This document shows, in pieces, positions 54,891 to 64,000 of a DNA stretch of 64,000 nucleotides (position 1 is the first letter of the stretch; the number at the start of each line of letters is the position of its first letter). The notes below the pieces were generated by a model. It worked only from the letters and a program-made list of their open reading frames with translations, searched no databases and was not told the origin of the DNA. Both the position numbers and the translations under genes were made by a program. The stretch comes from Pseudomonas putida (GTDB lineage Bacteria > Pseudomonadota > Gammaproteobacteria > Pseudomonadales > Pseudomonadaceae), in NCBI GenBank assembly GCA_041071465.1, contig CP163498.1, forward strand, positions 2,253,501 to 2,317,500. The letters run 5' to 3'.

Positions 54891-55106
54891 TTAGCGCCAG
54901 AAAGGCTTGCTCAGCTCTTCGTAACGCTGCGACTCGCTGATACCGGCGTCGGCCAGCAGGCGGCTGTCCAGGCGAGCCAGTTGACGGCGGCTGGCCATAC
55001 GGCGCTGCCACAGCAGCAGGGTGGACAGTGCGCGCAGCGGCATCGATGCGTTGGATTGCTGGGCGTTGCTTTCAAAAACCAGACCGGAACTGAGGGTACG
55101 TTCCAT
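54891..55106 (-). CDS. DUF1127 (YjiS-like) small protein
   Basis: 71 aa. The C-terminal half is the Arg-rich DUF1127 domain: LLLWQRRMASRRQLARLDSRLLADAGIS followed by ESQRYEELSKPFWR. Small DUF1127 proteins have been linked to RNA turnover and phosphate or stress responses in other proteobacteria. Here the role is unknown. It has its own terminator and a 400-base upstream region with repeated ACTGTACTGGT-like motifs. Confidence 0.87.
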   Translation of the reverse strand: MERTLSSGLVFESNAQQSNASMPLRALSTLLLWQRRMASRRQLARLDSRLLADAGISESQRYEELSKPFWR

Positions 55107-55398
55107 GATGCTTCATCCTTCCGCTTATGGCGGGATTAGGTAGTGATTTAACTGATGCCAATGATCCTCCTCTGCTGTCCATAACAGTAGATACAGTTCA
55201 GTTGAAAGACGATGGCTCAGTTAACTGTGTAACCCTACTGTTGCACTCGAAAATGGCGCAACTGTACTGGTCTGCACGAATATGGTGCGATTTAAGAGAT
55301 GGAGATGGTTTTAAGCGGCGAGGATCGGTTGAAAACCGGTACAGTAGAACAGTTTTATAAAGAAGGAAGGCCGGACTGTGCAGCACAGTCGTAATGGT

Positions 55399-55505
55399 GC
55401 GGCCTTGTGTCGCGACAAGGCCGCAGACCGGCCCAGGATTGCGGCGTTACAGCTGAAAAAGAAGGGGCTGCTGTGCAGCCCCATCGCGACACAAGGCCGC
55501 TTCTC
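55399..55505. repeat. Inverted CGCGACACAAGGCCGC elements
   Basis: GCGGCCTTGTGTCGCGAC at about 55399-55416 and the inverse CATCGCGACACAAGGCCGC at about 55482-55500. Same core as the element at 10495-10559. Confidence 0.8.
55458..55483 (-). terminator. Intrinsic terminator of the CoA-transferase gene
   Basis: On the minus strand GGGGCTG-cacag-CAGCCCC is followed by TTCTTTTTC, 25 bases after the stop at 55508. Confidence 0.75.
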
Positions 55506-55507
55506 CA

Positions 55508-57001
55508 TCAGCTAGCCAGCATGCGCCCGGTTTCTTCCAGGTTCTCGTGCCAGCTCAACGCTTCACGCAGGATGTGCGGGGTATGGCCGCCACGCTGGCA
55601 GGCGCGATCGAAGTAATCGTTCAGCGCAGCGCGGTAGTCTGGGTGCACACAGTTGTCGATGATCGCCCGTGCCCGTTCGCGCGGCGCCAGACCACGCAGG
55701 TCGGCAAGGCCCTGCTCGGTGACCAGGATGTCCACGTCGTGCTCGGTGTGATCGACATGGCTGACCATTGGCACCACGCTGGAAATCGCGCCACCTTTGG
55801 CAATCGACTTGGTGACGAATACGGCCAGGTGGGCGTTACGAGCGAAATCGCCCGAACCGCCAATGCCGTTCATCATCCGGGTACCGCAGACGTGGGTGGA
55901 GTTGACGTTGCCGTAGATATCGAACTCCAGTGCGGTGTTGATACCAATGATGCCCAGGCGACGTACCACTTCCGGGTGGTTGGAGATTTCCTGCGGGCGC
56001 AGCACCAGCTTGTCCTTGTAGCGCTCCAGGTTGCCGAACACGTCGGCGTTGCGGCGGCTGGACAAGGTGATCGAGCTACCCGAGGCGAAGCTCAGCTTGC
56101 CGGCGTCGATCAGGTCGAAGGTGGAGTCCTGCAGTACTTCGGAGTACATGGTCAGGTCTTCGAACGGCGATTCGATCAGGCCGCACATCACCGCGTTGGC
56201 GATGCTGCCGATACCGGCTTGCAGCGGGCCGAGCTTGTTGGTCATGCGGCCAGCGTCCACTTCCTTTTTGAGGAAGTTGATCAGGTGGTCGGCGATGCCT
56301 TGGGTTTCATCATCTGGCGGCAGCACAGTGGACGGCGAGTCTGGCTGGTCGCTGATGACGATACCGACGATCTTGGCCGGGTCGATCGGGATGGCGGTGC
56401 TGCCGATACGGTCGTCTACCTTGACCAGCGGGATGGGGGTGCGGGTCGGGCGGTAGGTCGGGATGTAGATGTCATGCAGGCCTTCGAGGTTGGTGTTGTG
56501 CGAGAGGTTGATCTCGACAATCACCTGCTTGGCGAAGATCGCGAAGCTGGCCGAGTTGCCCACCGAGGTGGTCGGCACGATGTGGCCTTGCTCGGTGATG
56601 GCCACGGCTTCGATGACTGCGATGTCCGGCAGCTTCAGCTGCTGGTTGCGCAATTGCTCGACGGTTTCCGACAGGTGCTGGTCGATGAACATCACCTGGC
56701 CATCGTTAATGGCCTTGCGCAGGGTGCTGTCGACCTGGAACGGCATGCGGCGAGCCAGCACGCCGGCCTCGGTCAGTTGCTTGTCCAGGTCGTTGCCCAG
56801 GCTGGCGCCGGTCATCAGGCTGATTTTCAGTGGCGACTGCTTGGCACGTTCGGCCAGTGCATGCGGTACGGCCTTGGCTTCGCCGGCGCGGGTGAAACCG
56901 CTCATGCCGACGGTCATGCCGTCCTCGATCAGACCAGCGGCATCAGCCGCACTCATTACCTTGCTGTGCAGGGAGGACAAGCGGATACGATCACGGTACA
57001 T
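55508..57001 (-). CDS. Acetyl-CoA hydrolase/transferase family protein (succinyl-CoA:acetate CoA-transferase type)
   Basis: 497 aa, the length of AarC/Cat1-type class I CoA-transferases. N-terminal MTVGMSGFTRAGEAKAVPHAL, and the oxyanion/catalytic segment GINTALEFDIYGNVNSTHV with the active-site Glu that forms the acyl-CoA thioester. GIGGSGDFARNA and VTEQGLADLRGLAPRERA are conserved. It should exchange CoA between succinyl-CoA and acetate (or propionate), detoxifying acetate or feeding the TCA cycle. Starts at ATG 57001 and has its own terminator. Confidence 0.92.
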   Translation of the reverse strand: MYRDRIRLSSLHSKVMSAADAAGLIEDGMTVGMSGFTRAGEAKAVPHALAERAKQSPLKISLMTGASLGNDLDKQLTEAGVLARRMPFQVDSTLRKAINDGQVMFIDQHLSETVEQLRNQQLKLPDIAVIEAVAITEQGHIVPTTSVGNSASFAIFAKQVIVEINLSHNTNLEGLHDIYIPTYRPTRTPIPLVKVDDRIGSTAIPIDPAKIVGIVISDQPDSPSTVLPPDDETQGIADHLINFLKKEVDAGRMTNKLGPLQAGIGSIANAVMCGLIESPFEDLTMYSEVLQDSTFDLIDAGKLSFASGSSITLSSRRNADVFGNLERYKDKLVLRPQEISNHPEVVRRLGIIGINTALEFDIYGNVNSTHVCGTRMMNGIGGSGDFARNAHLAVFVTKSIAKGGAISSVVPMVSHVDHTEHDVDILVTEQGLADLRGLAPRERARAIIDNCVHPDYRAALNDYFDRACQRGGHTPHILREALSWHENLEETGRMLAS

Positions 57002-57120
57002 GGATTGTTATCTCGGGCTACTGAAACTACTGCAGCGCAGTCTAGAGATTTCGCCCATTGCCGTCCCACGACCATGGTCGTATGAGAAGCCTTGAAGTAG
57101 AGCCGTTGATCCGGATCAAT

Positions 57121-57160
57121 AAAAGGAAAGCCCCGACAGATTCTGACCGGGGCTTCCTTT
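57121..57160 (-). terminator. Intrinsic terminator of the pnt operon
   Basis: AAAGGAAGCCCCGGTC / GGGGCTTTCCTTTT hairpin on the minus strand, 27 bases after the pntB stop. The stem reads well on both strands. Confidence 0.88.
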
Positions 57161-57187
57161 ATATCAGCTGGTTTGCAGCGGCCGTTG

Positions 57188-58624
57188 TCACTCCACTGCT
57201 TTGACCATGTCCTCGATGACCTTCTTGGCGTCACCGAACACCATCATGGTCTTGTCCAAGTAGAACAGTTCGTTGTCCAGGCCAGCATAGCCGCTGGCCA
57301 TGGAGCGCTTGTTGACGATGATGGTCTTGGCCTTGAACGCTTCGAGGATCGGCATGCCGGCGATTGGCGATTTGGGGTCGTTCTTCGCCGCCGGGTTGAC
57401 CACATCGTTGGCGCCCAGCACCAGCACCACGTCGGCCTGTCCGAACTCGGCGTTGATGTCCTCCATCTCGAACACCTGGTCGTATGGCACTTCGGCTTCG
57501 GCCAGCAGGACGTTCATATGCCCGGGCATGCGGCCCGCCACTGGGTGAATCGCATACTTCACGGTTACGCCGTTGTGGGTCAGCTTCTCGGTAAGCTCCT
57601 TCAATGCGTGCTGGGCACGGGCCACCGCCAGGCCGTAGCCTGGGACGATGATTACGCTGTCGGCATTGCTGAGCAGGAAGGTGGCATCGTCAGCCGAACC
57701 AGATTTCACCGGGCGCTGTTCTTGCGAACCTTGCGCCGCGCCAGTGTCGGTATCGCCACCGAAGCCGCCGAGGATGACGTTGAAGAACGAACGGTTCATC
57801 GCCTTGCACATGATGTACGAGAGGATGGCACCGGACGAGCCCACCAGGGAGCCTGCGATGATCAGCATCGAGTTGTTCAGGGAGAAGCCGATACCGGCCG
57901 CTGCCCAGCCCGAATAGCTGTTGAGCATCGACACCACCACCGGCATGTCGGCGCCGCCGATCGGAATAATGATCAGCACGCCCATGATGAAGGCCAGGAC
58001 CAGCATCAGGGTGAAGGCACTGTAATGACCGGTGAAAGTGAACAGCAGGCCCAGGGCGATGGTGGTCAGGCCGAGGATCAGGTTCAGCTTGTGCTGGCCC
58101 GCGAACTGTACAGGAGCGCCTTGGAACAGGCGGAACTTGTACTTGCCCGACAGCTTGCCGAAGGCGATCACCGAACCGGAGAAGGTAATGGCACCGATGG
58201 CAGCACCGAGGAACAGCTCCAGGCGGTTGCCGGTAGGGATCGGGTCACTGATGGCGGCAACGATGCCCATCGACTGCGGCTCGAGTACGGCGGCGATGGC
58301 GATGAACACCGCCGCCAGGCCGATCATGCTGTGCATGAAAGCGACCAGCTCCGGCATCTTGGTCATCTCGACGCGCTTGGCCATGATCGAGCCGGCGGTG
58401 CCACCGACCAGCAGGCCGACGATGACATAGCCGATGCCGGCGGTGGCCAGTTCTGCACCTAGCTTATAAATGAGGCCAACCGTGGTAAGGATGGCGAGCC
58501 CCATGCCAATCATGCCAAACAGGTTGCCACGCCGCGAGGTAGTCGGGTGCGACAGGCCCTTGAGCGCCTGGATGAAGCACACCGAGGCGACGAGGTAGAG
58601 GAGCGTTACCAGATTCATGCTCAT
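57188..58624 (-). CDS. pntB: NAD(P) transhydrogenase subunit beta
   Basis: 478 aa. Nine membrane helices (proton channel domain II, to about residue 265) followed by the NADP(H)-binding domain III with IIVPGYGLAVARAQHAL, HPVAGRMPGHMNVLLAEA, VLVLGANDVVNP and the MASGYAGLDNELF loop. The enzyme uses the proton gradient to drive NADH + NADP+ to NAD+ + NADPH. Two bases after pntAB, forming a three-gene operon. Confidence 0.95.
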   Translation of the reverse strand: MSMNLVTLLYLVASVCFIQALKGLSHPTTSRRGNLFGMIGMGLAILTTVGLIYKLGAELATAGIGYVIVGLLVGGTAGSIMAKRVEMTKMPELVAFMHSMIGLAAVFIAIAAVLEPQSMGIVAAISDPIPTGNRLELFLGAAIGAITFSGSVIAFGKLSGKYKFRLFQGAPVQFAGQHKLNLILGLTTIALGLLFTFTGHYSAFTLMLVLAFIMGVLIIIPIGGADMPVVVSMLNSYSGWAAAGIGFSLNNSMLIIAGSLVGSSGAILSYIMCKAMNRSFFNVILGGFGGDTDTGAAQGSQEQRPVKSGSADDATFLLSNADSVIIVPGYGLAVARAQHALKELTEKLTHNGVTVKYAIHPVAGRMPGHMNVLLAEAEVPYDQVFEMEDINAEFGQADVVLVLGANDVVNPAAKNDPKSPIAGMPILEAFKAKTIIVNKRSMASGYAGLDNELFYLDKTMMVFGDAKKVIEDMVKAVE

Positions 58625-58626
58625 GC

Positions 58627-58941
58627 TTACTTCTGCGCCTCGTTCTTGGTTTTCTTCTTGAACATTTCAAGCATGCGGCGGGTGACCAGGAAGCCACCGA
58701 ACACATTGACTGCGGCCAGGGCCACGGCAAGCGTGCCCATCAGCTTGCCAGCCGGGGTCACGGTCAGCGCGGCAGCCAGCATGGCACCGACGATGACGAT
58801 CGCCGAAATGGCGTTGGTAACCGCCATCAGCGGGGTGTGCAGCGCCGGGGTGACGTTCCACACCACGTGGTAGCCCACATAGATGGCCAGCACGAAGATG
58901 ATCAGGTTGTAGATGCCGTGAGAAATCAGCATGTCTTCCAT
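58627..58941 (-). CDS. pntAB: NAD(P) transhydrogenase subunit alpha part 2 (membrane)
   Basis: 104 aa. Three membrane helices (YNLIIFVLAIYVGYHVVWNV, LMAVTNAISAIVIVGAMLAA, LAVALAAVNVFGGFLVTRRM). This is the membrane part of the alpha subunit, encoded separately as in Rhodospirillum and most pseudomonads, unlike the single PntA of E. coli. Confidence 0.95.
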   Translation of the reverse strand: MEDMLISHGIYNLIIFVLAIYVGYHVVWNVTPALHTPLMAVTNAISAIVIVGAMLAAALTVTPAGKLMGTLAVALAAVNVFGGFLVTRRMLEMFKKKTKNEAQK

Positions 58942-58952
58942 TGTCGTGCTCC

Positions 58953-60074
58953 TTAGCCGTTCTTGCGGACGACCTGACCATCACGGCACATCAGGCAGGC
59001 CGCGACGATGTCGTCTTCGAGGTTGATGACCAGCGCGCCGTCCTTGTCGAACAGCAGCTTCATGAAGTCCAGCAGGTTGCGCGCGTACAGCGCCGAGGCA
59101 TCGGCACCCACCTGCGCAGGCAGGTTGGTCGGGCCGACGATGGTCACGCCGTTTTCCTGCACCACCTGGTCGGCAACGGTCAGTGGGCAGTTGCCGCCCT
59201 GGGCCGCAGCCAGGTCGATGACCACCGAGCCGGGCTTCATCTGCGCCACGGTTTCGGCACTGAGCAAGGTCGGTGCCTTGCGCCCGGGGATCAGCGCGGT
59301 GGTAATGACGATATCGGCCTGCTTGGCGCGTTCGTGCACGGCCTGGGCCTGGCGTTGCATCCAGCTGGCCGGCATGGGTCGGGCGTAGCCGCCGACGCCT
59401 TCGGCGCACTCGCGCTCTTCGTCGGTCTCATAGGGCACGTCGATGAATTTGGCGCCCAGCGACTCGATCTGCTCCTTCACGGCTGGGCGTACATCGGATG
59501 CTTCGATCACCGCACCCAGGCGCTTGGCCGTGGCAATGGCCTGCAGGCCGGCAACGCCCGCGCCGAGGATCAGCACGCGTGCGGCCTTAACGGTACCGGC
59601 AGCGGTCATCAGCATGGGCATGAAGCGTGGGTAGTGATGGGCTGCCAGCAACACGGCCTTGTAACCGGCGATGTTGGCTTGCGACGACAGCACATCCAGG
59701 CTTTGCGCCCGAGAGGTACGCGGCGCGGCCTCCAGGGCGAAAGCGGTGATGCCGCGTTCGGCCATCTTGCCGATCAGTTCGCTGTTGAACGGGTTGAGCA
59801 TGCCCACCAGCAGGCTGCCACTGTTGATCAGGGCCAATTCCTGGTCGTTGGGGGCGACCACTTTGAGTACCAATTGGGCGCCGTAGGCGTCGGCTGCGCT
59901 CCCCAGGGAAGCACCCACGGCCTCATAGGCACTGTCCGGAATGGCGGCGTTGAGCCCTGCACCCCGTTGGACGGTGACCTGATGGCCCTGGCCAATCAGT
60001 TTCTTGATGGTTTCGGGGGTCGCAGCGACCCTTGTCTCACCGGTCTGCGTCTCGAGAGGAACACCAATGTGCAC
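58953..60074 (-). CDS. pntAA: NAD(P) transhydrogenase subunit alpha part 1 (NAD-binding)
   Basis: 373 aa from GTG 60074 (MHIGVPLETQTGETRVAATP), with AGGAGA eight bases upstream; longer in-frame starts have no ribosome site. Domain I fold of the alanine dehydrogenase/PNT family: RVLILGAGVAGLQAIATAKRLGA for NAD and GGYARPMPASWMQRQ at the interface. It forms the soluble NAD(H) side of the proton-translocating transhydrogenase with pntAB and pntB downstream. Confidence 0.95.
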   Translation of the reverse strand: MHIGVPLETQTGETRVAATPETIKKLIGQGHQVTVQRGAGLNAAIPDSAYEAVGASLGSAADAYGAQLVLKVVAPNDQELALINSGSLLVGMLNPFNSELIGKMAERGITAFALEAAPRTSRAQSLDVLSSQANIAGYKAVLLAAHHYPRFMPMLMTAAGTVKAARVLILGAGVAGLQAIATAKRLGAVIEASDVRPAVKEQIESLGAKFIDVPYETDEERECAEGVGGYARPMPASWMQRQAQAVHERAKQADIVITTALIPGRKAPTLLSAETVAQMKPGSVVIDLAAAQGGNCPLTVADQVVQENGVTIVGPTNLPAQVGADASALYARNLLDFMKLLFDKDGALVINLEDDIVAACLMCRDGQVVRKNG

Positions 60075-60492
60075 GACTATTTCTCCTGCGGTGACCTTTT
60101 GTCTTTGTAAAAGCCAGCACACTTCGGATGGTGAGCTGGGGCGGCTGTGGAGCGCCGGCCCGCCGGATACCGGGCGGGCGAAGCATTTTGCAGACGAACC
60201 CAGAGGCCTTCAACCGGTTCTGGAGCGAAACGAAGTTAAAACTACAAGTCACCCTGTGACCGCTTGTCGCAGCGATAAGGCTGCAGCCCGTCAAGCATGG
60301 GCTATTGGCAGATTAGGAGAAAAAAACAAAAAAAATGCGAAGAATTCGCTTACGGATTGGTGGATGTCGCAAAATAACCCGCAAAGCCGCGTGTTAAGCA
60401 GGGTTAAAGGGTATTTTTATGCCTGCATTACAGTTTTCGAAAAAGCGACAAATACATATATCTGTAGGTGTTTAAAATAATTGACTACAGAG
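60075..60492. other. Intergenic region between pntAA and gcdR
   Basis: About 420 bases, no gene seen. A GC hairpin (GCCCGCC...GGGCGGGC) lies near 60155-60180, and the stretch 60310-60480 is AT-rich with an A-tract. It should contain the pnt promoter on the minus strand and the end of the gcdR message. Confidence 0.6.
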
Positions 60493-61410
60493 TCAATTTG
60501 TCGCACTTGTTCTTGTTTTGCCTGTGTATGCCTGGGCCTGGCTCACCAGCCAGTCGCGAAACGCACGTAGCGATGCTGACTCTACCTTGCGTTCGGGAAT
60601 CATCAGATAGTAAGCCTTGTCGCTACTCAGGGCATGCCTGTTAGCGACCACCAGCCTACCCTCCTCCAGCTCTCGCTGGATCAGGAACGGCGGTATCAGG
60701 GCAATGCCCATTTCGTGCATGGCCGCCTGGGCGAGCATCGAGAATAGTTCATAGCGCGGGCCTGTCATGTCGCGTTCAACATTCATACCTACGCTGCCGA
60801 ACCATTGCCGCCAGGCATAGGGGCGCGTGCTTTGCTGCAGCAGGGGAAGCTGCGCGATGTGGCGTGCCTCGAGCTTGCCCTGCCCATCCAGCAGTACCGG
60901 GCTGCACACCGGTACTGGGTTTTCCCCCATCAGCCTGTGCGACTGGGTGCCAGACCAATCGGCATCACCAAAATAGATGGCGGCATCGAAGGTTGTGTCC
61001 GCAAACAGGAATGGCCGGGTGCGGTTGGTGAGATTGACCGTGACCTCTGGGTGGCGCTGCTGGAAGTCCTTGAGCCGTGGTAGCAGCCATTGAGTGCCAA
61101 ACGTCGGCACCACCGCCAGCTCGATCACATTGGCGCCCTGCAGGCGCATCACCGACAAGGTATCGCGTTCCACGGCGTCCAGCTGGGTGGCCACCTGGCG
61201 ACTGTAGGACAGGCCGGCTTCGGTAAGCTTCACGCCCCTGCGCGAGCGGCGGAACAGTTCCACATTAAGGAAGGCTTCTAGCCCACCGATCTGCCGACAG
61301 ACGGCGCTTTGGGTCAGGGCGAGTTCCTGGGCAGCCTTGGTAAAGCTTTCGTTACGTGCCGCCGCTTCGAAGCAAACCAGAGCGGCGGTACTGGGGATCT
61401 TGCGGCGCAT
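60493..61410 (-). CDS. gcdR: LysR-family regulator of glutarate catabolism
   Basis: 305 aa from ATG 61410 (MRRKIPSTAALVCFEAAARNES), with GAGG upstream. N-terminal winged helix (FTKAAQELALTQSAVCRQIGGLE) and the GcvA-like periplasmic-binding-fold effector domain (NVIELAVVPTFGTQWLLPRL). Divergent from gcdH, the usual arrangement for a LysR regulator and its target. Known in P. putida as the activator of gcdHG in response to glutarate. Confidence 0.9.
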   Translation of the reverse strand: MRRKIPSTAALVCFEAAARNESFTKAAQELALTQSAVCRQIGGLEAFLNVELFRRSRRGVKLTEAGLSYSRQVATQLDAVERDTLSVMRLQGANVIELAVVPTFGTQWLLPRLKDFQQRHPEVTVNLTNRTRPFLFADTTFDAAIYFGDADWSGTQSHRLMGENPVPVCSPVLLDGQGKLEARHIAQLPLLQQSTRPYAWRQWFGSVGMNVERDMTGPRYELFSMLAQAAMHEMGIALIPPFLIQRELEEGRLVVANRHALSSDKAYYLMIPERKVESASLRAFRDWLVSQAQAYTGKTRTSATN

Positions 61411-61464
61411 GTACGTCAACCTCACTTGTAAGGCTGTCAATATGGCGTTTTGCCGATTTACGAA

Positions 61465-61479
61465 GTGACAAATTATCAC
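61465..61479. promoter_or_regulatory. Candidate GcdR operator (T-N11-A palindrome)
   Basis: GTGACAAATTATCAC, a dyad of GTGA/TCAC with the exact LysR T-N11-A spacing (T66, A78), lies 55 bases before gcdR's start and about 95 before gcdH. Confidence 0.65.
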
Positions 61480-61571
61480 TAATTGGTGCGCAATCCTCGT
61501 TTGTCCCGGCGGCTGATCAAGCCTAGGCTCAAAGGCACAAGAAACTGCCCCCTATTACGAGGATTTCGCTC

Positions 61572-62753
<1,182 letters not shown>

Positions 62754-62766
62754 TAAGGAGCAGTCC

Positions 62767-63987
62767 ATGGGCGCGCTATCACATCTGCGGGTGCTGGACC
62801 TTTCGCGCGTGTTGGCCGGCCCGTGGTCTGGCCAGATTCTCGCTGACCTTGGCGCTGACGTGATCAAGGTCGAGCGCCCTGGCAGTGGCGACGATACCCG
62901 CTCATGGGGGCCACCCTTCCTCAAGGATGTCGAGGGTGAGAACACCGGCGAGGCGGCCTACTACCTGTCGGCCAATCGCAACAAGCGTTCGGTGACCATC
63001 GACTTTACCCAGCCCGAGGGGCAGCGCCTGGTGCGTGAGTTGGCGGCTAAGTGCGATATCGTCATCGAGAACTTCAAGGTGGGTGGGCTGGCTGCCTATG
63101 GCCTGGACTACCAGAGCCTGAAGGCAGTCAACCCACAGCTTATCTATTGCTCCATTACGGGCTTCGGCCAGACCGGCCCATATGCCAAGCGCGCTGGCTA
63201 TGACTTCATGATCCAGGGGCTGGGTGGGCTGATGAGCCTGACCGGTCGCCCAGAAGGTGAGGCAGGTGCAGGGCCGGTGAAGGTGGGTGTAGCGCTTACC
63301 GACATTCTGACCGGACTGTATTCCACGGTTGCCATGCTTGCTGCCCTCGCCCACCGGGATCAGACCGGGGTCGGCCAGCATGTCGATATGGCATTGCTCG
63401 ATGTGCAGGTGGCCTGCCTGGCGAATCAGGCAATGAACTATCTGACCACAGGCACCTCGCCTCGCCGGCTGGGTAATGCGCATCCCAACATAGTGCCTTA
63501 TCAGGATTTCCCGACGGCGGATGGAGACTTCATTCTTACCGTGGGTAATGACAGCCAGTTCCGCAAGTTCGCCGAAGTGGCCGGGCAGCCGCAATGGGCG
63601 GATGACCCGCGCTTTGTGACCAATAAACTGCGGGTGGCGAACAGGGCCGAGCTGATTCCACTGATACGCCAAGCCACGGTGTTCAAGACCACGGCTGAAT
63701 GGGTGCGCCAGCTGGAAGCTGCAGGGGTGCCGTGTGGGCCAATCAATGACCTGGCGCAGATGTTCCAGGACCCCCAGGTGCTGGCGCGAGGGCTGGCGGT
63801 AAGTATGGCGCATCCGTTGGCGGGTAGCGTACCGCAGGTCGCGAGCCCGATACGCTTGTCGGAGACGCCGGTGGAGTATCGCCGGGCGCCGCCACTGTTG
63901 GGCGAGCATACCGACGTGGTGCTGGGGGAAGTGTTGGGGTTGGGTGCCGGCGAGCTGCAGCGACTACGCGGCGCTGGTGTACTTTAG
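62767..63987 (+). CDS. gcdG: Class III CoA-transferase, glutarate CoA-transferase
   Basis: 406 aa of the CaiB/BaiF family, starting at ATG 62767 after AAGGAG, 13 bases beyond gcdH. Motifs: RVLDLSRVLAGPWSGQILADLGADVIKVERP (read as two parts around residues 8-37), NRNKRSVTIDF, and the catalytic aspartate D179 in VALTDILTG. It transfers CoA from succinyl-CoA to glutarate, giving the substrate for GcdH. The window ends 13 bases after the stop codon. Confidence 0.9.
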   Translation: MGALSHLRVLDLSRVLAGPWSGQILADLGADVIKVERPGSGDDTRSWGPPFLKDVEGENTGEAAYYLSANRNKRSVTIDFTQPEGQRLVRELAAKCDIVIENFKVGGLAAYGLDYQSLKAVNPQLIYCSITGFGQTGPYAKRAGYDFMIQGLGGLMSLTGRPEGEAGAGPVKVGVALTDILTGLYSTVAMLAALAHRDQTGVGQHVDMALLDVQVACLANQAMNYLTTGTSPRRLGNAHPNIVPYQDFPTADGDFILTVGNDSQFRKFAEVAGQPQWADDPRFVTNKLRVANRAELIPLIRQATVFKTTAEWVRQLEAAGVPCGPINDLAQMFQDPQVLARGLAVSMAHPLAGSVPQVASPIRLSETPVEYRRAPPLLGEHTDVVLGEVLGLGAGELQRLRGAGVL

Positions 63988-64000
63988 AAGCCGCGGGTTG

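Larger units (their letters stand above)
55107..55507. other. Intergenic region between DUF1127 and the CoA-transferase gene
   Basis: No gene. AT-richer near 55140-55380. It carries several ACTGT/ACAGT repeats (ACTGTACTGGT at 55261-55271, ACCGGTACAGT at 55335-55345, TACAGTTCAGTTG near 55192), an REP-like pair, and a terminator for the CoA-transferase gene. Confidence 0.6.

Noticed and set aside
55547..57085. 512-residue open frame opposite the CoA-transferase gene
   Set aside because: Antisense shadow of a conserved enzyme gene.

Overview
The window is a piece of a Pseudomonas putida-group chromosome. Evidence: high GC; many copies of the P. putida-type REP palindrome between genes; a pseudomonad-specific DUF2388 triplet; kinB/algB, coxBA and gcdRHG loci; and a gene order that I recall as co-linear with P. 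putida KT2440 from about PP_0101 to PP_0159 (memory, not a search). Nothing looks like a prophage, IS element, CRISPR array or genomic island, and I saw no rRNA or tRNA.

Layout. 1-884: end of a SulP anion transporter. 1018-10468: aa3-type cytochrome c oxidase locus (coxB, coxA, cox11, coxC, surf1, ctaA, ctaB, sco, with a small antisense membrane gene). 10593-13106: methionine uptake (metQ, metI, metN). 13334-15468: large catalase katE. 15565-19405: lipoprotein, then the zinc locus znuB-znuC-zur with divergent znuA. 19456-20763: thrB and a DUF2782 gene. 20839-23585: polA, followed by an ErsA/Spot 42-type sRNA and engB. 24754-31876: periplasmic redox and c-di-GMP genes (two c-type cytochromes, dsbA, an endo/exonuclease-fold protein, a GGDEF protein, an amidase lipoprotein, a CSS-EAL protein). 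31891-37189: kinB-algB and a divergent BON / small membrane proteins / Ivy cluster with two sigma-54 promoter matches. 37190-37933: a 740-base non-coding, structured region before gltP. 39406-44110: Gate-domain protein and a second Mla-like lipid transport operon. 44225-50782: membrane proteins, an M16 peptidase, a Na/Pi cotransporter, a TerC-family protein and a CitMHS carrier. 51048-55106: GFA protein, DUF4105 protein, three DUF2388 paralogues, a DUF1127 protein. 55508-60074: CoA-transferase and transhydrogenase pntAA-pntAB-pntB. 60493-63987: glutarate catabolism gcdR, gcdH, gcdG.

Functional themes. Respiratory chain and its assembly factors (oxidase, heme A synthesis, copper chaperones, cytochromes c4/c5), metal and nutrient uptake, envelope stress (AlgB/KinB, ErsA, Ivy, Mla-like system) and c-di-GMP signalling. 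The glutarate genes complete the lower branch of lysine/5-aminovalerate degradation to crotonyl-CoA.

Sequence quality. Six otherwise intact genes (coxC, katE, polA, an MCE gene, its ATPase, a Na/Pi transporter) each carry exactly one missing base, five of them in or next to a G run. The simplest reading is uncorrected homopolymer errors in the assembly, not six real mutations. I found no convincing wholly novel system. The best leads are the AlgB-facing sigma-54 promoters, the GGA-rich RNA-like region before gltP, and the SD-less thrB start abutting a terminator.
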